From assembly GCA_016722655.1 (NCBI GenBank), contig JADKIR010000004.1, positions 1,302,001 to 1,366,000 on the forward strand: a DNA stretch of 64,000 nucleotides. The letters are read 5' to 3'. Positions 25,648 through 34,750 of the stretch are shown here, one piece after another. The position numbers and the translations under genes are program-made. The stretch is from Cytophagaceae bacterium (lineage in GTDB: Bacteria; Bacteroidota; Bacteroidia; Cytophagales; Spirosomataceae). Below the pieces are notes generated by a model. It was not told the origin of the DNA and did not search any database. It saw nothing but the letters and a program-made list of their open reading frames with translations. Every line of letters starts with the position of its first letter. The first letter of the stretch is position 1.

Positions 25648-26925
25648 ATGATTGATATTCTATTAGGACTTCAATGGGGCGACGAAGGAAAGGGGAAAAT
25701 TGTGGATGTACTTGCTCCCGATTATAAAGTTGTAGCTAGATTTCAGGGCGGCCCTAATGCCGGTCATACGCTGGAATTTGATGGAAAAAAACATGTACTT
25801 CATCAGATTCCATCCGGGATTTTCAGAGAAGATTGCATAAATATTATCGGAAATGGCGTTGTACTCGACCCTATAATTTTCAAGAAAGAAATTTTAGGAT
25901 TAAAAGATTATAATATTGATTTTTCTAAAAACCTTTTTATTTCGAAAAAAACGGCGGTGATTATCCCAACACACAGGATTCTTGATGCTGCGTACGAAAA
26001 TTCGAAAGGAAAATCAAAAATTGGTTCTACACTTAAAGGTATCGGACCGGCATATTCTGACAAAATTTCTCGTCAAGGTCTAAGACTTGGAGATATTCTT
26101 TCTGATACTTTCAAAGAAAAATATGAAAAACTTGTAAGCAGTCATAAACAGATACTGGCCTTCTATAAGCATGAATATGAACTGGAAGAAGCTGAAAAAG
26201 AGTTTTTTGAAGCGGTAGAATTTATCAAAGGGTTTAACCTGGTCGATGGCGAATACCTGCTTAATGAACAACTCAAAGCCGGTACAAAAGTGTTGGCTGA
26301 GGGTGCACAAGGCTCATTACTCGATGTTGATTTTGGCTCATATCCTTTTGTAACCTCCTCAAATACCACTGCGGCGGGCGTTTGTTCGGGTCTAGGAGTG
26401 TCCCCTTCCAAAATCAGCGAAGTTTATGGCATTTTCAAAGCTTACTGTACCCGCGTTGGATCAGGACCTTTTCCTACCGAACTTTTAGACGATGAAGGTG
26501 AAAGAATGAGACAGGAAGGGCGTGAATTTGGAAGTACCACAGGAAGGCCTCGTCGTACCGGATGGCTTGATTTACCTGCATTGAAGTATTCAATTATGCT
26601 CAATGGAGTTACACAGCTTATCATGATGAAGGCTGATGTCCTGAATATTTTTGATGAAATTAAGATTTGTACTCACTATAAACTACCCGACGGAACTATC
26701 ACAGAAGAACTACCTTATGATATTTGTGATATAGAGATTACTCCAGTTTATAAAACTATGAAAGGCTGGGCAAAAAGCCTTGTGGGAATAACTGATTTTG
26801 AAAAAATGCCTGTTGAACTACAGGAATATACCTCATATATAGAAAAAGAAGTGGGTGTGCCGGTTACGTATGTTTCGACCAGCCCTGACAGAACAGCCAC
26901 ATTGCAGCGTAAATCAGGTTTATGA
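25648..26925 (+). CDS. purA: Adenylosuccinate synthetase
   Basis: A 425-residue GTP-dependent enzyme that joins IMP and aspartate, the first committed step to AMP. Seen: the N-terminal LGLQWGDEGKGKIVDVLAPD (GDEGKGK P-loop and catalytic Asp), GGPNAGHTLEF with the catalytic histidine, KGIGPAYSDKISRQGLRLGD, GAQGSLLDVDFGSYPFVTSS, and GRPRRTGWLDLPALKYS. Length is normal. Its stop overlaps the start of the next small gene as ATGA. Confidence 0.97.
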   Translation: MIDILLGLQWGDEGKGKIVDVLAPDYKVVARFQGGPNAGHTLEFDGKKHVLHQIPSGIFREDCINIIGNGVVLDPIIFKKEILGLKDYNIDFSKNLFISKKTAVIIPTHRILDAAYENSKGKSKIGSTLKGIGPAYSDKISRQGLRLGDILSDTFKEKYEKLVSSHKQILAFYKHEYELEEAEKEFFEAVEFIKGFNLVDGEYLLNEQLKAGTKVLAEGAQGSLLDVDFGSYPFVTSSNTTAAGVCSGLGVSPSKISEVYGIFKAYCTRVGSGPFPTELLDDEGERMRQEGREFGSTTGRPRRTGWLDLPALKYSIMLNGVTQLIMMKADVLNIFDEIKICTHYKLPDGTITEELPYDICDIEITPVYKTMKGWAKSLVGITDFEKMPVELQEYTSYIEKEVGVPVTYVSTSPDRTATLQRKSGL

Positions 26926-27401
26926 CAAAGCAGCTTGCAGGATATGTTTTTGCTAACGAAGCGGTTTTTTTGTTAGAATCTGACAAAAACAATCGCTTCG
27001 AAGACAATTCTGTTAATTCGGCTGAAAAAACCTATCCTGACAAGTCTGAAATAAGCAATGTTCCTCTAAAACCAATTTCAATATTTGTAAATGATATTTC
27101 TGTTGAAGAAACTTCATTTTTGGAAAAAATACTATCTGCTGTAAATCAACCTATTACGAATGTTAGTGTTCATAAAGTACAAGATGTAAGCCACAGTCTC
27201 CCGCAACTGGGAAAAGATGTGTTTTTATTTGGAGTAAATCCCAATCAAATACAAATAGTTGTGTCTTCTCAACCCTATACAATCATTCCCTATCTTACAC
27301 ATAGATTAGTGGTAATTGATTCTTTATCTGACATACAAAAAAACCTCCACGACGAAAAACGTAGATTGTGGGGAATATTGAAAAACATGTTTAGTGCCTA
27401 A
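26922..27401 (+). CDS. Conserved hypothetical protein coupled to purA
   Basis: A 159-residue cytoplasmic protein, no signal peptide and no membrane segments, not recognised with confidence. The middle part is low in conserved motifs (residues 20-50, polar). The C-terminal half has alternating strands and helices (KDVFLFGVNPNQIQIVV, HRLVVIDSLSDI) and ends with KRRLWGILKNMF. It overlaps purA by ATGA, so it is translated with it. A distant link to small replication-clamp-loader subunits is conceivable from the C-terminal pattern, but support is too weak to name it. Confidence 0.6.
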   Translation: MTKQLAGYVFANEAVFLLESDKNNRFEDNSVNSAEKTYPDKSEISNVPLKPISIFVNDISVEETSFLEKILSAVNQPITNVSVHKVQDVSHSLPQLGKDVFLFGVNPNQIQIVVSSQPYTIIPYLTHRLVVIDSLSDIQKNLHDEKRRLWGILKNMFSA

Positions 27402-27607
27402 CTGAAAGGGTTTTGGGCGGATTTTCTGACAAAAAACACCTGATTTTTCATATAACTTTAAGCTACATTGTTGCATTTGAAAATAATGCCGTCACTTATC
27501 TTCGATTACTTACCATTTATCGAATCATACTATGAATAAATATTTTACGGTAGCATTATTGCATCAAAATAATTGATCGCTTTTCTGGAAATACTTAATT
27601 AATTATC

Positions 27608-28075
27608 ATGAAACTACTTTATACAAAACCAATGGCAATTAGTACCTCGATGAGGCTTCCTTCGGTGGGTGTGTTATCAACCGAAACCGAAATGCAGATG
27701 AGGGTAGCTAGTAAAAGGAACTTAATCGACCTGAATGATATCGTATATCTGAAGAGTTCGAAGAATTACACCATTTTTAAATTAAGAAATGGTAAAGAAT
27801 TGATTAGCTCTAAAACTCTCGGAATCTTCGAAGATGAGTTAAAAGGAGTATCAAATTTTGTTCGCCCGCATAGATCATATATCGTGAATTTCAATTTTGT
27901 AAAAGATTTGAGATTTAATTGCAGAGGTGGAGAATTGTTTATGGAGTCCGAAATTATTAATATTTCACGTAGAAAAGCCGCAGATTTCAGGAGAAAATTC
28001 AGAAGATTTTTGACTGCATCAGGTGAAAATGTGAGCTCTACGATAAGGATGAAGACTAAACTGAGAGTGTCTTAA
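27608..28075 (+). CDS. LytTR-type DNA-binding protein
   Basis: A 155-residue protein made almost wholly of a LytTR DNA-binding domain (about residues 35-135). Seen: DIVYLKSSKNYTIFKLRNGK, the strand-turn FVRPHRSYIVNFNFVKDL and the RRKAADFRRKFRRF tail, which match this family. There is no response-regulator receiver domain, so it is a stand-alone regulator. It is followed by an odd 19-bp palindrome at the stop codon and by a good terminator. Targets are unknown. Confidence 0.88.
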   Translation: MKLLYTKPMAISTSMRLPSVGVLSTETEMQMRVASKRNLIDLNDIVYLKSSKNYTIFKLRNGKELISSKTLGIFEDELKGVSNFVRPHRSYIVNFNFVKDLRFNCRGGELFMESEIINISRRKAADFRRKFRRFLTASGENVSSTIRMKTKLRVS

Positions 28076-28084
28076 TAAGACACT
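28066..28084 (+). repeat. Perfect 19-bp palindrome across the LytTR gene stop codon
   Basis: AGTGTCTTA, one base, TAAGACACT. The TAA stop lies in the centre. The loop is too small for a normal hairpin, so it looks more like a protein-binding site than an RNA stem. Confidence 0.6.
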
Positions 28085-28117
28085 TAGACGTTAATTTTTA
28101 CTTTTTGGGTTACTAGC

Positions 28118-28150
28118 AATGAAGTGCTGTTTTGCGGCACTTCATTTTTT
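28118..28150 (+). terminator. Intrinsic terminator of the LytTR gene
   Basis: 10-bp stem (AATGAAGTGC and its complement) with a 9-base loop, followed by nine T. It also faces the convergent haem-protein gene. Confidence 0.88.
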
Positions 28151-28167
28151 TTTATTAATATTAAATT

Positions 28168-29514
28168 TTAAAGCCCAAATTTTAAAGAATCTGAATCTGA
28201 AATGTTGTATCCTCCGGTATCCAAAACGGTTTGGGGAAATTGCGATTTAAGGGTTTTAAATTGCTTTTTGTCAAATTTGGAATCAAACAGGTAGATATTT
28301 TTGAGTTTAGGATTTGCTTTCAAATAAGCTACTCCTTTCTCTGTCACACCCGTTTTGCTGAGATTTAAGGATTGCAATTCTTTCAAAGCAGAAAGTTTCT
28401 GAACATCGGAATCTCCCAGATCTGCACCAGATAAATTCAGCTTCCTAATGTTATTGAAAAGAGGTAAAATCTGAAAAAAAGCCTTATTTTTCAATCCGCG
28501 GGCATCTAAAATCAGAATATTGTTTTTGATTTCTTTAAAAGCAGCTATCTCTTTTTCACTAAAATTATTTTCAAAAATAGTTATCGACAAATAGTTGGTT
28601 TCTCCGGAGACTGGTAGAGCTATTACTCCCGATTTTTTCAATATTTCAATTGCATTTTTTGATGGCTCAGAGACTTCCGCTTCGGGAATTATTGATGCCG
28701 ACTGGCCCCGCTCATGCCCCGACTGAAAAGTCAGTAGCGTTTTTTTGTCTGATTCGGTCTGTTTCAGTTCTTTCGCTTTTTTTTCGAAATCTGACCCGCT
28801 TTTGATCCACCAATCAATGATTCTCTTTTCGTCTCCTGTTAATTGTGGTTTGCCCTTGGGTGGCATATGTTCTTCTTCGCCATCAGGCAAATTAAGCCTT
28901 TCAAGCAACAAACTTTCTCCTGGGTTTTTAAGATTTAAACATTCCCCATTTTTTCCACCTTTCAACAAAAAATCTTTTTCATCGAGCCTCAATTTGCCTT
29001 TTTGTTTTTTAGCCGAATGACACGAGACACATTTTTCTTCAAAAATAGGCTTAATGATATCCTCATAAACCAAGGCCTCCTGCACGTTGACAATTGGTTT
29101 TTTTTCTGTTTTATGTGTTTCAAATGATAAGTATTCCTCTCCATGAGTAAGATTTCCCCCTAAATGGCCTGTAAGCACCAATAGTATCAAACCCAAAATC
29201 CAAAGATAAAGTGACCATTTTTTATCATTGAAAAAATAAAGCAGTATTGAAAAAACCGTAAATGCTATTCCGGCATTTCGGTGGAATGCGACAGTATCTT
29301 TTTCATAATCTCCTCCAGAAAAAAGAATCAAACCTGTAATTACACTCAAAACTGATGAAAAAGTGCTTACCAACAAAACCAGCTTGAAAATTCCGGAATC
29401 AATTTCTGACTTTTTATACCATCCGTAAGCCTTCAGGAACAAACCAAACAAATAAATCCCTATGGGAAGGTGGACAAACAATGGGTGAAATTTACCAAAA
29501 AACTGTATCATCAA
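28168..29514 (-). CDS. Membrane protein with planctomycete-type c-haem domain and leucine-rich repeats
   Basis: A 448-residue protein. Seen: four membrane helices in the first 130 residues (DUF2231-like, starting FHPLFVHLPIGIYLFG), then a c-type haem site CVSCHSAKKQKGKLRLD with the later EEHMPPKGKPQL, the PSCyt1 pattern, and a C-terminal leucine-rich-repeat-like region (KLNLSGADLGDSDVQKLSAL and similar, about 340-430). It should sit in the inner membrane with the haem domain outside, possibly passing electrons or sensing redox state. It is the last gene of the four-gene operon and starts three bases after the isomerase stop. Confidence 0.83.
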   Translation of the reverse strand: MMIQFFGKFHPLFVHLPIGIYLFGLFLKAYGWYKKSEIDSGIFKLVLLVSTFSSVLSVITGLILFSGGDYEKDTVAFHRNAGIAFTVFSILLYFFNDKKWSLYLWILGLILLVLTGHLGGNLTHGEEYLSFETHKTEKKPIVNVQEALVYEDIIKPIFEEKCVSCHSAKKQKGKLRLDEKDFLLKGGKNGECLNLKNPGESLLLERLNLPDGEEEHMPPKGKPQLTGDEKRIIDWWIKSGSDFEKKAKELKQTESDKKTLLTFQSGHERGQSASIIPEAEVSEPSKNAIEILKKSGVIALPVSGETNYLSITIFENNFSEKEIAAFKEIKNNILILDARGLKNKAFFQILPLFNNIRKLNLSGADLGDSDVQKLSALKELQSLNLSKTGVTEKGVAYLKANPKLKNIYLFDSKFDKKQFKTLKSQFPQTVLDTGGYNISDSDSLKFGL

Positions 29515-29517
29515 ACC

Positions 29518-30426
29518 TTATTTTTTTCCGTATCGCTCCTGTAAAAGATTCTTCATAAAAACATTGATTTCCCATTGGTCGGCCAGAGGCTGACGGGTAT
29601 AAGGCAATGCGGGAAGATAGGTTGGCGGGCCAAATTCAGTAAGAAATGTAATTTTCTTTGCACCGGCTTCCAGCCTGTTTTTTACGACCTTATCCCACCA
29701 GTCAAGGTGTTTTTCAAGATGGGTTTTCCACTCAGGAGCCCGGGGGTCATTTACTTGCGGGCCTTCTTCGTGCCCAATGCGGGCATGTATATGGGCCGTA
29801 TGACTCAAGGCCAGACTTACTGTTTCTTTTTGGTCATCAAGCAAAGATTCATGCACATTGCACCAATGCGAAATGTCAAGTGTGAGTTTCATTTCTGGGA
29901 ATTTTTCTAAAAGATTCCTGGTTGCAACGGTAGAAAAACACATTCTGCTGCGGTGGGTTTCCTGAAGTATTTTTACCCCGGTTTCTTTCATTTTTTTTAT
30001 ACAAAATTCTACGATCTGGCTGTTTTCTTCAAACGAAAAATAGTCTTTCCCGGCATGGCAGTTGACATAAAGTGGCTGAAAATCAGAGGAAAGTAAGGTG
30101 TTCAGGCTTTTTGAGAAATCGGAGAAATGGGTTTTAAAATCTGTAGTCCAGGCACCGCATAAAAAGCCCAGTTTCATATCATATTTGGTAATCAGGCTTT
30201 TCAACGCTTCCTGATCCTTCTTATCAGCCGGCCACCACAGCTCTACCCCATTATAGCCATCTTTTTGGGCTTTTTTTATAAAATCCTCCAATGAACCTCC
30301 AAAGCCCCAGTTGGTGGCAAGGATTATCAGTTCGTAATCCTGAGTAAATTTTTTAATAAATTCCGGTTTAAAGGTCAAAGCCGAGGCTCCTGAAATTGAG
30401 TTTTTTATAAAATTTCTACGGTTCAT
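29518..30426 (-). CDS. Exported sugar phosphate isomerase/epimerase-like TIM-barrel protein
   Basis: A 302-residue protein of the xylose isomerase-like TIM-barrel family. Seen: a Tat-like start MNRRNFIKNSISGASAL, then the barrel with DGYNGVELWWP, YVNCHAGKDYFSF, LQETHRSRMCF, LTLDISHWCNVHESLL and FLTEFGPP, which supply the His, Glu and Asp ligands for a divalent metal. Its substrate is unknown. It belongs to the operon with DUF1501 and DUF1549/1553 proteins, where such isomerases are thought to act on sugars in the periplasm. Confidence 0.85.
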   Translation of the reverse strand: MNRRNFIKNSISGASALTFKPEFIKKFTQDYELIILATNWGFGGSLEDFIKKAQKDGYNGVELWWPADKKDQEALKSLITKYDMKLGFLCGAWTTDFKTHFSDFSKSLNTLLSSDFQPLYVNCHAGKDYFSFEENSQIVEFCIKKMKETGVKILQETHRSRMCFSTVATRNLLEKFPEMKLTLDISHWCNVHESLLDDQKETVSLALSHTAHIHARIGHEEGPQVNDPRAPEWKTHLEKHLDWWDKVVKNRLEAGAKKITFLTEFGPPTYLPALPYTRQPLADQWEINVFMKNLLQERYGKK

Positions 30427-30478
30427 GTTTTTTATATATGCAAAAAATATCTTTAAAAGATCTCGATTTTCAGAGATT

Positions 30479-31954
30479 TTAACCTAAAATCTCATTGATA
30501 ACTTTTCCTTCGGTATCGGTCAAACGAAACTGCCTGCCCTGAAAATCATAAGTGAGTTTTTCGTGATTCGTACCCAATTGATTCAAAATTGTGGCCTGAA
30601 TATCATGAGCATTCACTTTTCCGCTGATGGCACTGTAACCTATCGGATCTGTTTCTCCATGCGTTACTCCTTTGGCTATGCCTCCACCCGCCATAAACAT
30701 GGTAAAAGCCTCCCCATGATGATCGCGGCCCTTGAAAGCGTTGGGCTTTCCTTCCCGATTTTCGGCCATAGGAGTTCGACCAAATTCTCCTCCCCAAACC
30801 ACCAGTACATCATCGAGCATGCCACGCTGTTTTAAGTCCATAATTAGTGCTGTGACAGGCCTGTCCATGCTTTTGCATTTGGCTTTCAGTCCAATATCAA
30901 TGGCCAGGTCGGCATCTGTACCGTGGCTGTCCCAACCCCAATCGTAAATCTGAACAAATCGTACTCCGTTTTCAACAAGTTTGCGAGCCAGTAAAATGTT
31001 ATTGGCCAGTGAGGTTTTCCCCGGCTCAGTGCCATACATTTTATGAATATATTCGGGCTCATTGTTAATATCCATTACTTCGGGTACAGCAATCTGCATT
31101 CTGTAGGCCAGTTCATATTGGCTTATTCTGCTTAAAATCTCAGGGTCCTGATAAGTGCCATATTCTTCCAGATTAATTTTGTTGATTGCATCAATCGAAG
31201 CTTTCCTCAAATCACGCGAAATGCCCTTAGGATCTTCAATAAACAATACAGGATCACCTTCAGACCTACATTGAACACCCTGATAAACCGATGGGAGAAA
31301 ACCACTCCCCCAGATACTTTTACCTGCATCGGGATTGTTTCCGCCCGAAGTAAGCACCACAAATGCGGGAAGATTACTGTTTTCTGTGCCCAGACCATAG
31401 GTCACCCATGAGCCCATAGATGGCCTACCAAGCCTTGCACTGCCTGTTTGCATGAGCAATTGTGCCGGTGCGTGGTTAAACTGGTCAGTGGTAACACCTT
31501 TCAGAAAACTCAGCTCATCCACTACGTTGGTCAAATGGGGCAGGTAATTACTTAGCCAGGCACCTGATTGACCAAACTGCCCGAATTTTGCCTGCGAGGC
31601 CAGCATTTTAGGCACACCGCGAATAAATGCAAATTTTTTTCCCTCTAAAAAGGATTGAGGACAATCCTGCCCGTCAAGTTTATCGAGATCGGGTTTATAT
31701 TCAAATAATTCCAGCTGCGATGGTGCCCCTGCCATGTGTAAGTATATGACCGCTTTGGCTTTCGGGGCAAAAAGTGGTGATTTCGCCCCTAAGGGATTTA
31801 TCAAATCGGCGGCCTGATCTTGGTGTCTGTTCTCACATGCCAAAAGACTTCCCAGAGCCAAACCACCCAGTGACAGAAAACTCTGTTTCAGGAAATTCCG
31901 TCGGGTGTCGGCTTCCAGTTTTTTAATAAGAGCTTCATTAAATATCTTTTCCAT
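30479..31954 (-). CDS. DUF1501 family exported protein
   Basis: A 491-residue protein with a Tat-like signal (TRRNFLKQSFLSLGGLALG) followed by a possible lipobox cysteine (SLLAC). Seen: the alkaline-phosphatase/sulfatase-like features of DUF1501, namely YLHMAGAPSQLELFEYKP, MQTGSARLGRPSMGSWVTYG, IYDWGWDSHGTDADL and VVWGGEFGRTPMAENREG, then RDHHGEAFTMFMAGGG. The family is always found with PSCyt/DUF1553 proteins and has no proven reaction. Its ATG shares one base with the stop of the upstream gene. Confidence 0.9.
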   Translation of the reverse strand: MEKIFNEALIKKLEADTRRNFLKQSFLSLGGLALGSLLACENRHQDQAADLINPLGAKSPLFAPKAKAVIYLHMAGAPSQLELFEYKPDLDKLDGQDCPQSFLEGKKFAFIRGVPKMLASQAKFGQFGQSGAWLSNYLPHLTNVVDELSFLKGVTTDQFNHAPAQLLMQTGSARLGRPSMGSWVTYGLGTENSNLPAFVVLTSGGNNPDAGKSIWGSGFLPSVYQGVQCRSEGDPVLFIEDPKGISRDLRKASIDAINKINLEEYGTYQDPEILSRISQYELAYRMQIAVPEVMDINNEPEYIHKMYGTEPGKTSLANNILLARKLVENGVRFVQIYDWGWDSHGTDADLAIDIGLKAKCKSMDRPVTALIMDLKQRGMLDDVLVVWGGEFGRTPMAENREGKPNAFKGRDHHGEAFTMFMAGGGIAKGVTHGETDPIGYSAISGKVNAHDIQATILNQLGTNHEKLTYDFQGRQFRLTDTEGKVINEILG

Positions 31955-34653
31955 CAGCTTTTGGTGATTACTTCATCAAGATTGAGAATTACATTATTTA
32001 CCAATACCAAAGCCGCAATTTCCGGTGTTTGGGTACCTTTAGGATAATCTCCGGGGTTTTTCTTTCTAAAATCATTCAACGCTTTCAGATAAAAATCATT
32101 GAGTACGGCAAGACTTTTTGCACTGGCTACCTTTCCTGTAGCCAATTTATATGAAAACGGAATACTTTCTTTAAATCTCCCGTTTGCTAACTTAAGGGCT
32201 CTTTGGGATAATTTTTCAGCCAAATCGACATACACTGAGTCATTAAGTGTGACTAATGCCTGAAGTGGGGTATTGGTTTTGATACGTCGGGAGGTACAAA
32301 CTTCTCTGCCCATGGCGTCAAAAGTAATCATGCTGGGATAGGGGCTGGTACGTTTCCAGAAAGTATAAATGGCCCTCCGGTATTGTTGGCCACCTTCTGA
32401 ACGCTTCCAATAATCCCCACTCCAGGGCGAATTCCAAATTCCTTCGGGCTGATATGGCATCACTGGGGGGCCGTACATTTCAGAATTGATTACCCCACTC
32501 ACTGCCAAAGCCTGGTCCCGAATTTGTTCAGCGGAAAGCCTTACTCTGGCTCCTCGTGCGAGAAATTTGTTTTGTTGGTCCTTTTCCAATTGTTCCTGAG
32601 AAGCCCTTGAGTCCTGTCGGTAGGTAGCTGAAAGAACAATTTCTTTAATAAGTCTCTTAACAGACCAACCATAATCATTCATAAATTTATAAGCCAAATG
32701 ATCAAGTAAGGGTTGGTTTACAGGTGTGGCACCCTGTGAGCCCATGTCTTCGAGAGTTTCGACCAGGCCGGTCCCAAAAAGCTGTTCCCACACGCGATTA
32801 ACCATCGTTCTGGCTAATAAAGGGTTGTCGTTCGAGGTCATCCACATTGCCATGCCCAATCGGTTTTGAGGTGCATTTTGAGGCCATTTGCCAATGTATT
32901 TGGGTACTCCGGTAGTGACTTCTTTTCCGGGAGACAGCCAGTTTCCTTTAATGAAAATATTAGTTTTGCGGTGAAAATCATCGGGATTTTCTACCATTAT
33001 AGGGGTGGTTTCGAGTTTGGCAGCTATTAAACTTTTAAATTTATTTCTAAATTTTTCTGACTCATTTCCGGCAGGAAAACCTTCATAAAAATAAAACCAG
33101 TCGAAAGAAATCCCTGTTTGATTAGGATCTTTAAGCCCTGGGTTTTGGTAAAGAAAATACAAATCATGGGCTCCCTGAGTAGACTCAACCGGAATTTCAA
33201 TCTGTGTCCAGCTTTGGGTTGTTTTTAACTGTTTCGACGATAATTGTGCAATGCTCTTACCCGTTGGCTTATCAATTTTAATGGTCCAGGTTCCGCCCGG
33301 AATGTAAATGGCAAACTGCATTAATATGCTTTTCTTACCTGAAAGGTTCACATTTTTTAGTCTGGCTATGCCATTATTTCTCATTGCCAGCCATTTTGTG
33401 TCATTGAGCTCGGCATTGGCAAATTGATCACATTTAAGCGAATTGTGTGAGGGTTGGAGTGTACGGATAAAACCAACCAATTCCTTCTTTTGTTTTGCAG
33501 AAACTTTTTGGGTAAGCCAATGATCCAAAGTACCCAATTCTGCATTTTGCTTTTCATTCAGGTGCCTGAAGACCGGATAATCGTCATAAGTATCTTCGTC
33601 ACGGGTATTGTTGAAAAATGCAAAAAACTTGTAGTATTCATCCTGTGAAATAGGGTCATAAGGATGACCATGACATTGTACACAAGCAAAAGTAGTACTC
33701 ATGAGTGTTTCCCAGGTGGTATTTACCCTGTCAATTACTGCAGCCACCCTAAACTCTTCATTATCGGTTCCTCCTTCATCGTTGGTCATGGTGTTACGAT
33801 GAAAAGCCGTCGCTATAAATAGGTCTTCAGAAGGGTTGGGGAGTAAATCTCCGGCCAATTGTTCTGTTACAAAACGGTCATAGGGTTTGTCTTCATTGAA
33901 GGATTTTATAAGCCAGTCGCGGTATCTCCAAATATTCCGGCCTCCATCCCGTTCATAACCTTTGGTGTCGGCGTAACGGGCAAGATCCAGCCACATTCCG
34001 GCCCATTTTTCTCCATAAGACTGAGATTGCAGGAGTTCCTCAACCCAATTTTCATAATTTTTGTCTGAAGAGTTTTTCAGAAATTCGCCTTTCAGTTTTG
34101 AATCCCGGGGATAGCCCACTATATCAAGTGCAGAACGCCTGAGCAAATCTTCAGAAATGGCTTGTTTTGAAACTTTCAGGCCTTTTTCCTTTGCATTTTT
34201 CAGAATAAATCTGTCAATATCATTTTTAATCCAATCGTCTTCTTCATCAGGAATTTCAACTTCTTTCACCGGTTTATAAGCCCAATGTAAATCCCATTTG
34301 GCCCCCTGATCAATCCATGATTTAATGGTATTTATTTCTTCTTTAGAAAGAGCGGCTTTTTCATGTGGCATCCGCTCTTCAGTGTCGTCGGTGATTAATC
34401 TTTGGTACAACTCACTAGCATCGGCATCACCCGGCACTATTCCAATTTTACCGGATTTCCCTTTTCCAAAAGCTTCTTCCTGAAAAAGCAAACTATAACC
34501 ACCCTGTTTTTTAACTCCTCCGTGGCAACTGATGCAGTTTTTGTTCAGAATCGGTTTGATCTGTGTATTGTAATCAATTTTCTTTTGGTTATAGGACCAA
34601 AGAAAGGGATATAGCGAAACCAAGAAGAAAACATGGAGGTAATTTTTCTTCAT
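31954..34653 (-). CDS. Planctomycete-type cytochrome c/DUF1549/DUF1553 protein
   Basis: An 899-residue exported protein and the first gene of the operon. Seen: a signal peptide (residues 3-20), the haem site NCISCHGGVKKQGGYSLLF with distal EERMPHEKAALS (PSCyt1), the DUF1549 domain (about 120-330, with GYPRDSKLKG, WLDLARYADTKGYERD and CVQCHGHPYDP, a second CxxCH), a carbohydrate-binding-like insert (about 420-530, WTIKIDKPTGKSIAQ), and the C-terminal DUF1553 domain (PLLARTMVNRVWEQLFG, LIKEIVLSATYRQDSRAS, NTPLQALVTLNDSVYVDLA). The family is typical of planctomycetes and some Bacteroidota and is linked to breakdown of complex sugars, with no proven activity. Confidence 0.9.
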   Translation of the reverse strand: MKKNYLHVFFLVSLYPFLWSYNQKKIDYNTQIKPILNKNCISCHGGVKKQGGYSLLFQEEAFGKGKSGKIGIVPGDADASELYQRLITDDTEERMPHEKAALSKEEINTIKSWIDQGAKWDLHWAYKPVKEVEIPDEEDDWIKNDIDRFILKNAKEKGLKVSKQAISEDLLRRSALDIVGYPRDSKLKGEFLKNSSDKNYENWVEELLQSQSYGEKWAGMWLDLARYADTKGYERDGGRNIWRYRDWLIKSFNEDKPYDRFVTEQLAGDLLPNPSEDLFIATAFHRNTMTNDEGGTDNEEFRVAAVIDRVNTTWETLMSTTFACVQCHGHPYDPISQDEYYKFFAFFNNTRDEDTYDDYPVFRHLNEKQNAELGTLDHWLTQKVSAKQKKELVGFIRTLQPSHNSLKCDQFANAELNDTKWLAMRNNGIARLKNVNLSGKKSILMQFAIYIPGGTWTIKIDKPTGKSIAQLSSKQLKTTQSWTQIEIPVESTQGAHDLYFLYQNPGLKDPNQTGISFDWFYFYEGFPAGNESEKFRNKFKSLIAAKLETTPIMVENPDDFHRKTNIFIKGNWLSPGKEVTTGVPKYIGKWPQNAPQNRLGMAMWMTSNDNPLLARTMVNRVWEQLFGTGLVETLEDMGSQGATPVNQPLLDHLAYKFMNDYGWSVKRLIKEIVLSATYRQDSRASQEQLEKDQQNKFLARGARVRLSAEQIRDQALAVSGVINSEMYGPPVMPYQPEGIWNSPWSGDYWKRSEGGQQYRRAIYTFWKRTSPYPSMITFDAMGREVCTSRRIKTNTPLQALVTLNDSVYVDLAEKLSQRALKLANGRFKESIPFSYKLATGKVASAKSLAVLNDFYLKALNDFRKKNPGDYPKGTQTPEIAALVLVNNVILNLDEVITKS

Positions 34654-34750
34654 TTTTATTTGTTAAGGTTGATATTTAGGTTTAATACCCTTCGAAATAT
34701 AGAATTATTTTTTGTGGAATAAAAATTGAAATGTTTTTTAATGGCAAAAA

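Noticed and set aside
26922..27401. Naming the gene after purA as a DNA polymerase III subunit
   Set aside because: Only the C-terminal pattern is faintly similar; no defining motif is present.
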